DNA of 64,000 nt from Brevinematales bacterium (GTDB taxonomy: Bacteria > Spirochaetota > Brevinematia > Brevinematales > Thermospiraceae). Made by a program: the position numbers and the translations under genes. Below are positions 52,670 through 62,098 of this stretch, piece after piece. The notes beneath the pieces were generated by a model that was not told where the DNA came from, did not search any database, and saw only the letters and a list, made by a program, of their open reading frames with translations. Position 1 is the stretch's first letter. Every line of letters begins with the position of its first letter. The stretch covers positions 62,001 to 126,000 of the forward strand of contig JAOADA010000004.1 of the NCBI GenBank assembly GCA_026417555.1, given 5' to 3'.

Positions 52670-54154
52670 TTACTTGTTGATTTCTGTGATGACAGTCTCT
52701 ACCGTCTGGGCAAAAGTGTTTTTCTTTTCCTGTGAGAGGAGATGGAGGCTGTAGCGACTCTCATTGAATACGGACACAATCCACAAAAGGCTCTCTCTTA
52801 AGGAGGAGAGATTTTGAGAGAGTTTCTCGATATACTCGAGAGGACCATAGGAGGAACGATAGGGGAGGATACGAGTGCTTGCTGCTTCGATGAGCCTCAC
52901 AAAGTATCTCACGATTGTCATGATTTCCTCTTTTTTTTCGTCACTGGTGTTTTCAGCATGTTCAAAGAGGGCATAGAGTTGCTCTTTGAGAACCTCGTTT
53001 TCTTTGAGATTCTCTTTTCGTTTGCTGAGGGCTTTTTGAAGGAGGGAGATTCCTGTGAGTGTGGAAATCACAGTCCAGAAAAGAGAAAGAACAAATCCCA
53101 CTATCTGAAAAAAAACCTTGTTCTTTTCATAAAAACGGATGAGCCACCGGATAAGGGCATTTTTCGGTTTGTAGGACCAAAAACGTTCAAAGAAATATCC
53201 TATAAGTCCAATCACCACATAGAGGAAGAGAAAGAGTCCTGCACCTCGTGCTCCCCATATGAGGAGAGGAGAAGGAGAAGACAGGGGGGGGCTTTCCTGG
53301 GTTTGGTGCTCTTCCGTGAGAGAAGGGATGGATTCCTCCTCGTTTTGATGTTGTAGCTCTATTTCAGTTTGTTTCACGGATTCACGAAACTTTACACCGA
53401 GGGATTCCAAAGAGACAAGCACAAAGCGATGCGGGAGAAGAAAACTTATACCCAGACATCCTACCAAAAGCAAAACCAAAAGTCCATGAGGTATAGTGGG
53501 TTTGGCGTGGTCGGTAGAGAGTCCCTGCATACGCCATCCAAAGAGTTGGAATTGCTCATGGAGAACGCTCCGACTTCCCCAGAATCCCAGAAAGAGAAGG
53601 ACCCATCCTATGGTGAGATGCCCTTGCAGAGAGGGGTGAACAAGAGTAGCCAATCCACTCAAAAGAAGTGAAAAAAACAATGTCCAGAAGAAAAGTTTTT
53701 CTATCGAGTCAAGAGAGGTATTGAGGTTGAGACGGGCTATTTCCTCAGCTGCCCACTTTTCATAGGGGAGGGAACTCTCTTGGGGGTATTTGTTCAAAAG
53801 ATGAAAAAAGAGTCGAGGTTTTTGAGAGAAACCCCACCAAAAGAGTACTCCAAGGAACCACGAAAACCCCAAAAGTCCTCCAAGGGAAGACAATGGAAGT
53901 TGTCCGAAAGGCAAAAGAAGTCCCGCGAGCCAGGTCATAGCTAGGGAGAAGGGGTAGGCGAGAAGAATTCGTGTGAGGGTTGTCCATCGGAGGGGGGAGT
54001 ACATCCTCATGCCAATGACGAGGCTTTGAGAGGCACAACCTATCCAGAAAAAGGGCATGAGGTTTTCTGGATGGGCGATGACAAGCGAGAAAAGGCTTCC
54101 CCCTATTGTAATGGTAAGCCCGCACAAAAGAATCATCCACACCATCTGCCCCAT
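52670..54154 (-). CDS. Multi-pass membrane protein of the MoxR/DUF58 cluster
   Basis: A 494-aa membrane protein with about eight or nine hydrophobic segments (for example IGWVLLFLGFWGSRSV, GLFLFLYVVIGLIGYFF, FQIVGFVLSLFWTVIS). The C-terminal soluble part (about 380-494) is helical with ILPYRSSYGPLEYIEKL, reminiscent of DUF4129 C-termini. GGAGGAAAG precedes the ATG. It is last after moxR-like and DUF58 genes. No transglutaminase domain is seen, so it may be a stripped member of that system. Confidence 0.7.
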   Translation of the reverse strand: MGQMVWMILLCGLTITIGGSLFSLVIAHPENLMPFFWIGCASQSLVIGMRMYSPLRWTTLTRILLAYPFSLAMTWLAGLLLPFGQLPLSSLGGLLGFSWFLGVLFWWGFSQKPRLFFHLLNKYPQESSLPYEKWAAEEIARLNLNTSLDSIEKLFFWTLFFSLLLSGLATLVHPSLQGHLTIGWVLLFLGFWGSRSVLHEQFQLFGWRMQGLSTDHAKPTIPHGLLVLLLVGCLGISFLLPHRFVLVSLESLGVKFRESVKQTEIELQHQNEEESIPSLTEEHQTQESPPLSSPSPLLIWGARGAGLFLFLYVVIGLIGYFFERFWSYKPKNALIRWLIRFYEKNKVFFQIVGFVLSLFWTVISTLTGISLLQKALSKRKENLKENEVLKEQLYALFEHAENTSDEKKEEIMTIVRYFVRLIEAASTRILPYRSSYGPLEYIEKLSQNLSSLRESLLWIVSVFNESRYSLHLLSQEKKNTFAQTVETVITEINK

Positions 54155-54163
54155 GCTTTCCTC

Positions 54164-55345
54164 CTATAAACGATTGAGCTGAATAAGGGTAGCCTCATGT
54201 TCGGCATAGTAACTCTGGAAGCCTATATTCCAGAGACTGAGGTCTTTGGAAATCTCTGGTCCCACCTGGATGATGGTGATAGAATGTCCGCTATGGTAGA
54301 GATTGATGAGGTGTTGGATACATTCTGGGGAGAGTCGGGGAGAGATGACAAAGAGACTCACTCCCCATGAGATACCCTTAAGATGTTTGGCAAGGATTTC
54401 TCGAAAGGGAATACCTCGAGAAGATTCTACGACAGCCAAGTGAGAAAGCATACTGGTGAGGTGAGCATCTCCCTTGCCCAGGTCGTTTGTGATCACCTCA
54501 TCCACATTATCAATCCGACCATTGATCATGAAAGCCATCTCCTGTCTGAGAAGGAAAAGCTCCCTCAAAAGAGAGGCAGCAACCTCTATGGCTCGTTCGA
54601 TATAGTAATCTTTGTTGTGAAAACTGTAGTCTTCATCAGCCAAATTTAAAAGAACAAGACTGGCAGAGGAGATGGCGGGTTGATAGGTATTGACGTAAAA
54701 TTTGCCCTGTTTGGCAGAAACCTTCCAATTAATACGGCGAATTTCATCTCCGATGGTGTACTCCTTGAGCCCTGTGATCAGAGTGGGATCCTCAAAAATA
54801 GGCATGGGGTTTTTGATGACCCCAAAGGGTTGCATACTTCGATACTTATGACCAGCAAGACGAAAAAGTGTAGGGTACACGATGATAGATTTTCTTGTAT
54901 CGTATTCGATCTCTGTATCAAACCATCCCACAAAATCGGAGAGGAAAAGGCGAGTGGGTCCGATAGTGAATTTTCCTCGTCTTCTTCCAGAAAAATTGTA
55001 GGAGAGCATCTGCCGTTGGTGAGGGCTGAGGGTGAGGAGAAAAGGATAGCTTTGACGAGGAGCCAAGTGAATATCGATGGCATCACTTATGAAGAAGTAA
55101 CCAATAGGGAGGAAAGAGGTGTTGCTCACGTGCAGGAAGTTGTCTTCAGAGAGAGTAGAGAATACCTGTGTGGTTTCAAGAAACCGTTTGAGGCTGATCC
55201 AACGAGGGGCATAACGCACATAGAGCCAGTTAATGAGAAGAAAGAGACAAGAAGCATAGAGGACTATCTTGATACCAGGCAAGTCGATCACCAATGAGAC
55301 TATACCCATGAGGATACCAAAGGTTATCCACAAACGTCGTTGCAT
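54164..55345 (-). CDS. DUF58 domain protein
   Basis: A 393-aa protein with two N-terminal membrane segments (about 8-42). It carries the DUF58 hallmark GLKEYTIGDEIRRINWKVSAKQGKFYV (GxxxYxxGDxxRxINW-type) near residue 205 and a VWA-like C-terminal half. Such proteins accompany MoxR AAA ATPases in putative envelope or stress assembly systems. It is 3 bases after the moxR-like gene and 9 bases before the membrane gene. Confidence 0.86.
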   Translation of the reverse strand: MQRRLWITFGILMGIVSLVIDLPGIKIVLYASCLFLLINWLYVRYAPRWISLKRFLETTQVFSTLSEDNFLHVSNTSFLPIGYFFISDAIDIHLAPRQSYPFLLTLSPHQRQMLSYNFSGRRRGKFTIGPTRLFLSDFVGWFDTEIEYDTRKSIIVYPTLFRLAGHKYRSMQPFGVIKNPMPIFEDPTLITGLKEYTIGDEIRRINWKVSAKQGKFYVNTYQPAISSASLVLLNLADEDYSFHNKDYYIERAIEVAASLLRELFLLRQEMAFMINGRIDNVDEVITNDLGKGDAHLTSMLSHLAVVESSRGIPFREILAKHLKGISWGVSLFVISPRLSPECIQHLINLYHSGHSITIIQVGPEISKDLSLWNIGFQSYYAEHEATLIQLNRL

Positions 55346-55348
55346 ACA

Positions 55349-56311
55349 TTATCCCTGGGATTTTGGCTGTTCCATAGGAACAGGGATATTGTTGAGAATT
55401 CTCTCAATAATGGCTTTGGCATCGATATTCTTCAGTCTTGTTTCAGATCTGAGGACAAGCCTGTGTTTCAATACATCGACAGCGAGGCTCTTGATATCCT
55501 CAGGAATCACATAGTCCCGGCCATTCACAAGAGCATAAGCCTGGGCGGCTTTGTAGAGGGCGATACTTCCGCGAGGAGAAGCCCCCAGGAGGATGTTTGG
55601 ATCATGCCTTGTAGCATCCACAATCTGAAGAAGGTACTCTCTCAGGGAAGCGTCCATGTACACATTTGGAACCTCGGCTTGGAGGATGAGAATATCCTGA
55701 ACCTCGACGACCGCTTCAAGGGATTGGATCGGATGGACCTTGTTTTGTCTGAGGATGATCTCGGCCTCTTCATCCCTCTCTGGATAGCCGAGGCCCAAAC
55801 TTATAAAAAATCGGTCCATCTGAGCCTCAGGGAGGGGAAATGTTCCCTCAAACTCGATAGGGTTTTGAGTAGCTATCACGAAAAAGGGTTGAGGAAGAGA
55901 AACACTCATCCCTTCGATAGAGACCTGGCCCTCTCCCATAGCCTCGAGAAGAGCAGACTGGGTCTTGGGAGTGGCACGGTTGATTTCGTCCACAAGAAGA
56001 ATCTGAGAGAAGAGAGGACCTTTGCGAAATTCGAAACGTTTACTGTCAGGATTGTAGATAGAAACCCCAATGATGTCTGCAGGCAACAGGTCAGGTGTTC
56101 CCTGGATGCGCTTAAAAGTCGCATTGATGGTTTTTGCTATAGAACGAGCAAGCATCGTTTTTCCTAACCCTGGGACATCCTCAAGAAGAACATGACCTTT
56201 GCATACAAGACTGACAAGAAGTTTTTCGATCACGGGTCGCTTGCCGACAATAACCTTCTCTACGTTTTTGATAATTTTTTGGGATATTTGCTGAATTTTT
56301 TCGAGATCCAT
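55349..56311 (-). CDS. MoxR-family AAA ATPase
   Basis: A 320-aa AAA+ ATPase. Walker A is in LLEDVPGLGKTMLARSIA (about residue 42), Walker B in LLVDEINRATPKTQSALLEAM, sensor in VIATQNPIEFEGTFPLPEAQMDRF. Family members act as chaperones that load metal or assemble partners with VWA proteins. The ATG at 56311 follows GGAGGGGGT; a longer reading frame upstream crosses the promoter and is rejected. First gene of a three-gene operon. Confidence 0.92.
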   Translation of the reverse strand: MDLEKIQQISQKIIKNVEKVIVGKRPVIEKLLVSLVCKGHVLLEDVPGLGKTMLARSIAKTINATFKRIQGTPDLLPADIIGVSIYNPDSKRFEFRKGPLFSQILLVDEINRATPKTQSALLEAMGEGQVSIEGMSVSLPQPFFVIATQNPIEFEGTFPLPEAQMDRFFISLGLGYPERDEEAEIILRQNKVHPIQSLEAVVEVQDILILQAEVPNVYMDASLREYLLQIVDATRHDPNILLGASPRGSIALYKAAQAYALVNGRDYVIPEDIKSLAVDVLKHRLVLRSETRLKNIDAKAIIERILNNIPVPMEQPKSQG

Positions 56312-56336
56312 ACCCCCTCCTTTTCTGAAGTGTCTT

Positions 56337-56364
56337 ATTATACCATTTTCTGGAAATTTTGCAA
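56337..56364 (-). promoter_or_regulatory. Promoter of the moxR-DUF58 operon
   Basis: Minus strand TTGCAA (56364-56359), 16 bases, TATAAT (56342-56337). Divergent from the cimA promoter 85 bases away. Confidence 0.78.
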
Positions 56365-56448
56365 GTGTTTTTCCCCTATTTAGCAAAGGTTTTCTTGTAT
56401 TTTCCTTTTTTCTTGAAAAGGATTGAAGAGGGGGAGTTTTCTCTTTTT

Positions 56449-56477
56449 TTGACAGAAAGAAATAGCCTATGTATAAT
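56449..56477 (+). promoter_or_regulatory. Promoter of cimA
   Basis: TTGACA (56449-56454), 17 bases, TATAAT (56472-56477), a perfect consensus. AAAAGGAGAGA precedes the ATG at 56502. The leader of about 18 bases leaves no room for an attenuator. Confidence 0.9.
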
Positions 56478-56501
56478 AAATAAGAAAAAAAGGAGAGATT
56501 C

Positions 56502-58067
56502 ATGAAGCGGATTTGGGTCTATGATACTACCCTTCGAGATGGTAAACAGGCAGAGAATGTCAATCTTTCCCTTGGCGATATGCTTGCCATCGCAAAGAAA
56601 CTGGACCAGTTTGGGGTGGATTATATTGAGTGTGGTTGGCCTGCCGCTAACCCGAAAGACAGGACCTTTTTTGAAGAAATTAAAAAAATAGAACTTCAGC
56701 ATGCCCGTGTGGCTGCTTTTGGGAGTACTCGTCATGCCAGACATAAGGTGCACGAGGATCCCAACATTGAAGCCCTTTTGAAAGCGGATACGCCGGTAGT
56801 CACTATTTTTGGCAAGAGTTGGGATCTTCATGTTCGAGAGGTTTTTCATATTCCTTTGGAGGAGAATCTCAAACTTGTGTATGAGTCTATCGATTATCTC
56901 AAGAGCCATAATAAACAGGTTTTTTTTGATGCAGAGCATTTCTTTGATGGGTATCGCTGCAATCCTGAGTATGCCTTGGAGGTTCTTCTCACTGCCCAAA
57001 AGGCCGGTGCAGACGCTATTGTGTTAGCGGATACGAATGGAGGGATGATTCCTTCTATGATCAGAGAGATCATGAGCGTAGTGACCAAAGAAATTAACGT
57101 GCATATAGGGATCCATGCACATAATGATAGTGATTGTGCTGTTGCAAACTCGCTGGAAGCCATTGAGGCAGGTGCTGTTCAGGTTCAAGGAACCATGAAT
57201 GGGATAGGGGAACGGTGTGGGAATGCCAATCTTGTTTCTATTATTCCCAATCTTATCCTGAAGATGGGGTATGACTGTGGGGCTATCACCAGGGAACGGC
57301 TTAAATATTTAACGGAAGTTTCTCACTATGTGTATGAGATGGCCAATATCTCTCCTGACAACAAGCAACCCTATACAGGTCAAAGCGCTTTTGCCCACAA
57401 AGGTGGGGTACATGTGAATGCCGTGGAAAAAAACCCAAAAACCTACGAGCATATTGAGCCAGAACTTGTGGGGAATCGTCGTCGTATCCTGATCTCCGAA
57501 CAATCGGGCAAATCTAACATTCTCGAGAAAGCGAAGGAATTAGGAATTGAGGTGAGAGAGGCCTTTATTCAGCCCCTTCTCCAAAGGGTGAAGGAAATGG
57601 AGAATATGGGTTATGAATTTGAGGGAGCTGATGCCTCTTTTGAGCTGTTAGTGAAACGGATCACAGGTCATTTTATTGAGCGTTTTGAGGTATTGTCTTT
57701 TCATGTGTCCACTTTTGTGAAAACCCATGATTATCGGATGGTGGAAGCCACAGTGAAGCTTCGGGTGGGGGAGATGGAAGAGTTGACAGTGGGAGAGGGG
57801 GATGGACCGGTGAATGCGTTAGATATTGCTTTGAAAAAGGGACTTGCTGTTTTCTATCCGGTGATCAAGGCTGTAAAACTCACAGATTACAAAGTGCGTA
57901 TTTTAAACCCCAAGGCAGGAACAGCGGCGGTGACAAGGGTACTTGTTTCGTTTCAATACAATGGCTATGAGTGGCAAACTGTGGGGGTTTCAGAGAATAT
58001 CATTGAGGCAAGTTGGCAGGCCCTTGTGGATAGTATGCATTATATTCTGATGAAGGTGGAAAAGTAA
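56502..58067 (+). CDS. cimA: (R)-Citramalate synthase
   Basis: A 521-aa enzyme of the LeuA/CimA superfamily (TIGR00977 type) that joins pyruvate and acetyl-CoA, opening a threonine-independent route to isoleucine. Substrate and metal motifs: YDTTLRDGKQAENVNL, IHAHNDSDCAVANSLEAI and GTMNGIGERCGNANL. The C-terminal regulatory domain (about 390-521) should sense isoleucine. CimA rather than LeuA is preferred because of the length and the FFDAEHFFDGY segment. leuCDB are not present nearby. Confidence 0.9.
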   Translation: MKRIWVYDTTLRDGKQAENVNLSLGDMLAIAKKLDQFGVDYIECGWPAANPKDRTFFEEIKKIELQHARVAAFGSTRHARHKVHEDPNIEALLKADTPVVTIFGKSWDLHVREVFHIPLEENLKLVYESIDYLKSHNKQVFFDAEHFFDGYRCNPEYALEVLLTAQKAGADAIVLADTNGGMIPSMIREIMSVVTKEINVHIGIHAHNDSDCAVANSLEAIEAGAVQVQGTMNGIGERCGNANLVSIIPNLILKMGYDCGAITRERLKYLTEVSHYVYEMANISPDNKQPYTGQSAFAHKGGVHVNAVEKNPKTYEHIEPELVGNRRRILISEQSGKSNILEKAKELGIEVREAFIQPLLQRVKEMENMGYEFEGADASFELLVKRITGHFIERFEVLSFHVSTFVKTHDYRMVEATVKLRVGEMEELTVGEGDGPVNALDIALKKGLAVFYPVIKAVKLTDYKVRILNPKAGTAAVTRVLVSFQYNGYEWQTVGVSENIIEASWQALVDSMHYILMKVEK

Positions 58068-58070
58068 TCC

Positions 58071-58889
58071 ATGGATACGCAACAGAAGAAGCCTATTGGT
58101 ATTTTTGATTCTGGGGTGGGTGGACTGACGGTGGTGAGAGCCATGATGGAGCTTTTGCCTTCAGAGTCGTTTGTCTATCTTGGGGATACTGCCAATCTTC
58201 CCTATGGAGAAAAATCTGCTGAGATGGTACGGCAGTATGCCTTTCATAATGCACGGTTTTTGCAAGAGTTTGATATCAAGGTGATGGTTGTGGCGTGCAA
58301 TACCGCCTCTTCGGTGGCTCTCACGGATCTTCAGCAAGCTTTTGATTTTCCGGTAATAGGGGTGATTGAACCCGCTGCCAAGGAAGCAATCAAGGTCAGT
58401 TCCTCGAAAAAGATTGGGGTGATAGGTACCAAACGTACTATCCGCACCCAAATGTATACCCACAAGATTCACGAAATAGAGCCACAAGCCACGGTAGTCG
58501 GCAAGGCCTGTCCCTTGTTTGTTCCCTTGATCGAGGAAGGTTTTCTTCATCACGAGGCCATGACCCTTATTGCTCGAGAGTATCTTGTTCCTTTGAGAGG
58601 CAAGATTGATACGCTTATTCTGGGGTGTACTCATTATCCTTTGATTCGCGATACTATTCAGTCTCTTCTTCCCGAGGTTCATCTGGTTGATTCGGCGTAT
58701 TCCACGGCGCGGGAGCTTCGCCAACTTCTTTTGGAGAGGGGATGGCTCTCTCCTTCGTTGACCCCTTCACGGCTTTTTTATGCAACGGATATTACCGAAC
58801 ATCTCAATACGTTGGCCAGAATGATCCTTCCCGAGATGCCTTTTCTCACCTTTGAAGAGGTTCGTTTGGCCTCAACACCTGTGGTATAG
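58071..58889 (+). CDS. murI: Glutamate racemase
   Basis: A 272-aa enzyme supplying D-glutamate for peptidoglycan. Motifs: GIFDSGVGGLTVVRAM with the catalytic Asp, YLGDTANLPYGEKS, VVACNTASSVAL with the first catalytic Cys, and LILGCTHYPLIRD with the second. Both Cys are present, so it is a cofactor-independent racemase. The ATG lies 3 bases after cimA. Confidence 0.96.
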   Translation: MDTQQKKPIGIFDSGVGGLTVVRAMMELLPSESFVYLGDTANLPYGEKSAEMVRQYAFHNARFLQEFDIKVMVVACNTASSVALTDLQQAFDFPVIGVIEPAAKEAIKVSSSKKIGVIGTKRTIRTQMYTHKIHEIEPQATVVGKACPLFVPLIEEGFLHHEAMTLIAREYLVPLRGKIDTLILGCTHYPLIRDTIQSLLPEVHLVDSAYSTARELRQLLLERGWLSPSLTPSRLFYATDITEHLNTLARMILPEMPFLTFEEVRLASTPVV

Positions 58890-58898
58890 GGGGAAAGA

Positions 58899-59474
58899 GT
58901 GGGAGAAAAATGGCTGAGTCTTGGAAGTGTGTGGTGGCATCCATGGAGAGGGGCGCGGGAAGCTGTTCGTGAACAAGGGATGCCTTTTTGGGGAGTACTT
59001 CTCGTGATAGGACTGGAAATAGCCGCCATGAGTATGGCGAGTCTTCTCTCCTTTGGGGTTCAATTTTCTTCGGTGTTCTCGGTAGTTTTTCTTTTGGGTT
59101 TCTTTTCTGTGGGAACACTTGTGTTCTGGGGTGTTATAGTGAGTGTAATGATGTTTTTTTTGGTGGTTGTTTTTCGGCGGGTGATTGTCCCAGAACGGCT
59201 TCTTTTTCTTGTTGCGGTATCGCATCTCCCTTGGTTGGCTCTGTTTCCTGCCTTTCTTCTTTCTCTTGGGTTTCCGGGTATGGGGAGAGTCATAAGTTTG
59301 GGAGCGATAGGGCTCTCCTTTTGTTGGCTGTGGGAGATGCTTCATCTGGAGTATGCTCTCTCTCGAAAAAAGGCGTTTTTTGTGATGGTTGTGCCATTTG
59401 GTGTTCTTGTTTTGCAGGCGATGGTATGGATTGGCCAGCTTCTTGTGATGATAGGCCTGCAGGGGGTGGCATGA
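58899..59474 (+). CDS. Small polytopic membrane protein (YIP1-like)
   Basis: A 191-aa protein with about five hydrophobic segments and a start of GTG (58899) after GGGGGAAAGA. The N-terminal WWHPWRGAREAVREQ followed by a membrane domain resembles the YIP1 family. The function is unknown. Its TGA overlaps the lptF ATG, so the two are linked in translation. Confidence 0.6.
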   Translation: MGEKWLSLGSVWWHPWRGAREAVREQGMPFWGVLLVIGLEIAAMSMASLLSFGVQFSSVFSVVFLLGFFSVGTLVFWGVIVSVMMFFLVVVFRRVIVPERLLFLVAVSHLPWLALFPAFLLSLGFPGMGRVISLGAIGLSFCWLWEMLHLEYALSRKKAFFVMVVPFGVLVLQAMVWIGQLLVMIGLQGVA

Positions 59475-60802
59475 GGTCGATGGGGGCATGGTTGAGGCAA
59501 TATTTTTGGACGACCTATGATAGGTATTTTTATCAGATTCTGATACCCTCTTTTTTGGTGGGGTTTGTTTTTGTGACCCTTTTCCAGGGGATTGTAGAAT
59601 TGTACAATCTCATTCAACTCTATATTAAATCGAATGTCCCGTTGAAGAATATCTTTCTTATGGCGATCAATCTTGTGCCTTTTCTTGCGACGATTACCCT
59701 TCCATTGGGAGTGCCTTTTGGATATATCTTGGCTATGGGAAGGCTTTCTAGGGACTCGGAGATTATTGCCCTACGTTCGTGTGGAGTGTCCACCTTTCGG
59801 ATTGTGCTTCCTGGTATGGTCTTTAGTGTACTCCTCACTCTTTTTGCCCTCATTTTTAATAATTTTGTGGGGTATCCTGCTACGAGACAATATCTTCTTC
59901 TTCGGGCCAAGTCTGAACGAGAGAAGCCCATTGTTCAATTGAAGAATCAAGCCTTTCTCAATGTGGGGAAGTACCAACTAAAGTTTGACAGAACAGTGAC
60001 TTTTGAGAATCTTGAGATTCTTTTAAATGTCCAGTTGGTAGATTTGCCGGGGAAAAGAACCATTACAGCAGAAAAAGGGCGTTTGTACAAGGATCCTGAA
60101 TCGGCAAATAACTATGTGATTAAACTCCAGAATGGGGGTATCTCTGAGGTTCAGACCATTGAGAATGATGATGGTACGCGAGAGGAAAAGATGTTTATTG
60201 CTTCCTTCAAGTATCTTACGGTGTATATCCCTATTTCTTTGGAGGGGTTTAGTCTCTCTCAGATTCCAGAGAGTATGAATGTGTGGGAGCTTTCTCAGAA
60301 AATTGAAGAAGAGATGAAGAAGAACTTTTCTTGGCAGAATATAACCAATCAGCGATTTCGGCTCAAACAAAGAGAAAAAGAACTTTATCGTGAACTTCTT
60401 GCCTTGAAAAAGACTCTTCAGAATCCTGAAGAGAGAAAAGCCAGAGAACAGCAAATCAAGGCAGAATTGACCCAGATGGAAAAACAAAAAAAGGATCTTG
60501 TGAAACAAGAGAGGGAGTTTTTCCCCCGTGAGCGCATGAGTCTGATGGAAAAATATTCGTTTCCTGTGTCTATTATGGTATTTGCTTTGCTTTGTGTTTT
60601 TTTGGGAATGTTTCTCCCCCGAGGGGGAAGAAACGAGAATCTAGGGATTGCCATGATAGTCATGATTGTGTACTATGGGGTATGGATGGGAATGCGGCGG
60701 TTGATTGAGTCGGGAAATGGAGATCCCTGGCTGGTTTGGTTGCCCAATCTGGCTTATCTCGCGGTAGGGTTGTGGGTGATGATACGCAAGGTGAGGGAGT
60801 AA
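59471..60802 (+). CDS. lptF: LPS export permease LptF
   Basis: A 443-aa inner-membrane permease with six membrane segments in two groups of three around a periplasmic jellyroll (about 100-280). The start LRQYFWTTYDRYFYQILIPSFLVGF and PLGVPFGYILAMGRLSRDSEIIALRSCGVS, with the coupling helix near SRDSEIIAL, mark LptF. A long cytoplasmic or periplasmic charged helix (about 275-345, many Lys/Glu) is an unusual insert. ATG at 59471 overlaps the upstream TGA; a longer frame is not family-like. Confidence 0.92.
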   Translation: MRSMGAWLRQYFWTTYDRYFYQILIPSFLVGFVFVTLFQGIVELYNLIQLYIKSNVPLKNIFLMAINLVPFLATITLPLGVPFGYILAMGRLSRDSEIIALRSCGVSTFRIVLPGMVFSVLLTLFALIFNNFVGYPATRQYLLLRAKSEREKPIVQLKNQAFLNVGKYQLKFDRTVTFENLEILLNVQLVDLPGKRTITAEKGRLYKDPESANNYVIKLQNGGISEVQTIENDDGTREEKMFIASFKYLTVYIPISLEGFSLSQIPESMNVWELSQKIEEEMKKNFSWQNITNQRFRLKQREKELYRELLALKKTLQNPEERKAREQQIKAELTQMEKQKKDLVKQEREFFPRERMSLMEKYSFPVSIMVFALLCVFLGMFLPRGGRNENLGIAMIVMIVYYGVWMGMRRLIESGNGDPWLVWLPNLAYLAVGLWVMIRKVRE

Positions 60803-60808
60803 AACAGA

Positions 60809-62098
60809 ATGAAATTTGCCAAAGAGATTCTTTCGGTGATAGGGGAATGGAAAAAAGAAGTTACGCAACGTATCAGGAGTGGGTGGAAGTATTATAGGCC
60901 TTCGATTTTTGATAGGTATATTCTTCGACAATATGTCCTTGTGAGTGTGTTTGCTCTTTTCTTTATTGTGGTTTTGTATGAGGTGGTGCAGGTTTTTCAG
61001 TTTCTTCGGTGGTTTCCTGAGGGGACAAAGGGATGGGATATTTTTGTTATGAATCTCCATGAGGGTACCTATTGGGCCATGATCTTTCTTCCGTTGGCAC
61101 TGAGTTTAGGGGCTGTGGTGGTGTTTACCCGCCTTGCGAATCACCATGAGCTTCGGGCAATGGTTTCCACGGGGATAAGTCTCAGAAGGGTAATGTTGTA
61201 TCCCCTTCTTGTGACAGCAATGCTTGTCCTTTGTATAGTGTTTTTTTTCCAGGAACAGGTGATTTTTCCCCTGTATCAGCGGTATTTTGCTTATAAAAAA
61301 CGTGTTTTTGAACGTGTTTCTCTGGAGAATATCGATCACTTCAAGGACAATCAGAATGTGGTAGTGTATGGTCCCAACCATACTCTGTACATGGGAGAAA
61401 GGTATTATGCCTTGGCGAAAAAACTTGAGAATGTGGTGATTCTTCTTCTTCTTCCCCCAAAAACGTCTCCCTCTGAGGCTCCTCTTGCGGTTACCAATGA
61501 GTATCTTTTGAGTAATCTTCAGATGATTGAACAGGAGCGCTCCCTTGAGGTGTTACGTCAGGTGAATTTTCGTATGCGAATTGATGCCAAGGCCATGGTG
61601 TGGGATAAGGGATCCTGGGTTTTGTATGATGGGCTTCTCTGGACGATTGATCCAAAAACCTTGACAGTAAAAACAGAGAGATTTTCTTCTTTTTCTACCA
61701 ACATTCTTTCTATTGAACCGTATTATCTTGAGCGTATATGGTATGATGTGAATGCCTTGCGGCCTTCACAATTAGCTGCGCTTATTCGTTTGCGAAAGAA
61801 GTCGGGTCAGTTTTATGCGGATCTTGAAGCAGTGTATTTTTCAAATATCTCTTATGTACTGAATGCTTTTTTTCTTGTGCTTTTGCTTGTAGGGCTTGTT
61901 GATATTTCCAAGAAAAAGGTTTCTCTTATTGAACATCTCGTGATATGTTTTGTGAGTTTTGCTCTCTTCTATGTGATTTTTGCTATGGGAGCCAGTTTCG
62001 CTGCGAATGGGGATCTTCCCTCCCTGTTAGGGGGTTTTCTTGGCACGTTACTTCTTGCGCCGGTGTCTCTTGGCTTTTATAAGCGGCTTCGGACCTAA
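60809..62098 (+). CDS. lptG: LPS export permease LptG
   Basis: A 429-aa partner of LptF with the same six-segment layout. Hallmarks: FDRYILRQYVLVSVFALFF at the N-terminus and LSLGAVVVFTRLANHHELRAMVSTG with the coupling region. A jellyroll follows in 180-310, and the last three membrane segments end SLGFYKRL. The ATG is 6 bases after lptF. The ATPase LptB and bridge proteins LptA/C are not in the window. The gene overlaps the convergent yjbQ stop by 4 bases. Confidence 0.92.
   Translation: MKFAKEILSVIGEWKKEVTQRIRSGWKYYRPSIFDRYILRQYVLVSVFALFFIVVLYEVVQVFQFLRWFPEGTKGWDIFVMNLHEGTYWAMIFLPLALSLGAVVVFTRLANHHELRAMVSTGISLRRVMLYPLLVTAMLVLCIVFFFQEQVIFPLYQRYFAYKKRVFERVSLENIDHFKDNQNVVVYGPNHTLYMGERYYALAKKLENVVILLLLPPKTSPSEAPLAVTNEYLLSNLQMIEQERSLEVLRQVNFRMRIDAKAMVWDKGSWVLYDGLLWTIDPKTLTVKTERFSSFSTNILSIEPYYLERIWYDVNALRPSQLAALIRLRKKSGQFYADLEAVYFSNISYVLNAFFLVLLLVGLVDISKKKVSLIEHLVICFVSFALFYVIFAMGASFAANGDLPSLLGGFLGTLLLAPVSLGFYKRLRT

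Noticed and set aside
56312-56503. 64-codon N-terminal extension of the MoxR protein
   Set aside because: It crosses two promoters; the GGAGGGGGT site sets the start at 56311.
58988-59470. Frame extending lptF 161 codons upstream
   Set aside because: This overlaps the small membrane protein in another frame, gives Ser/Cys/Gly-rich sequence, and lptF homologues start at the 59471 ATG.
61441-61460. Run of CTT repeats in lptG
   Set aside because: It encodes a short leucine run inside the conserved frame and is not a repeat element.
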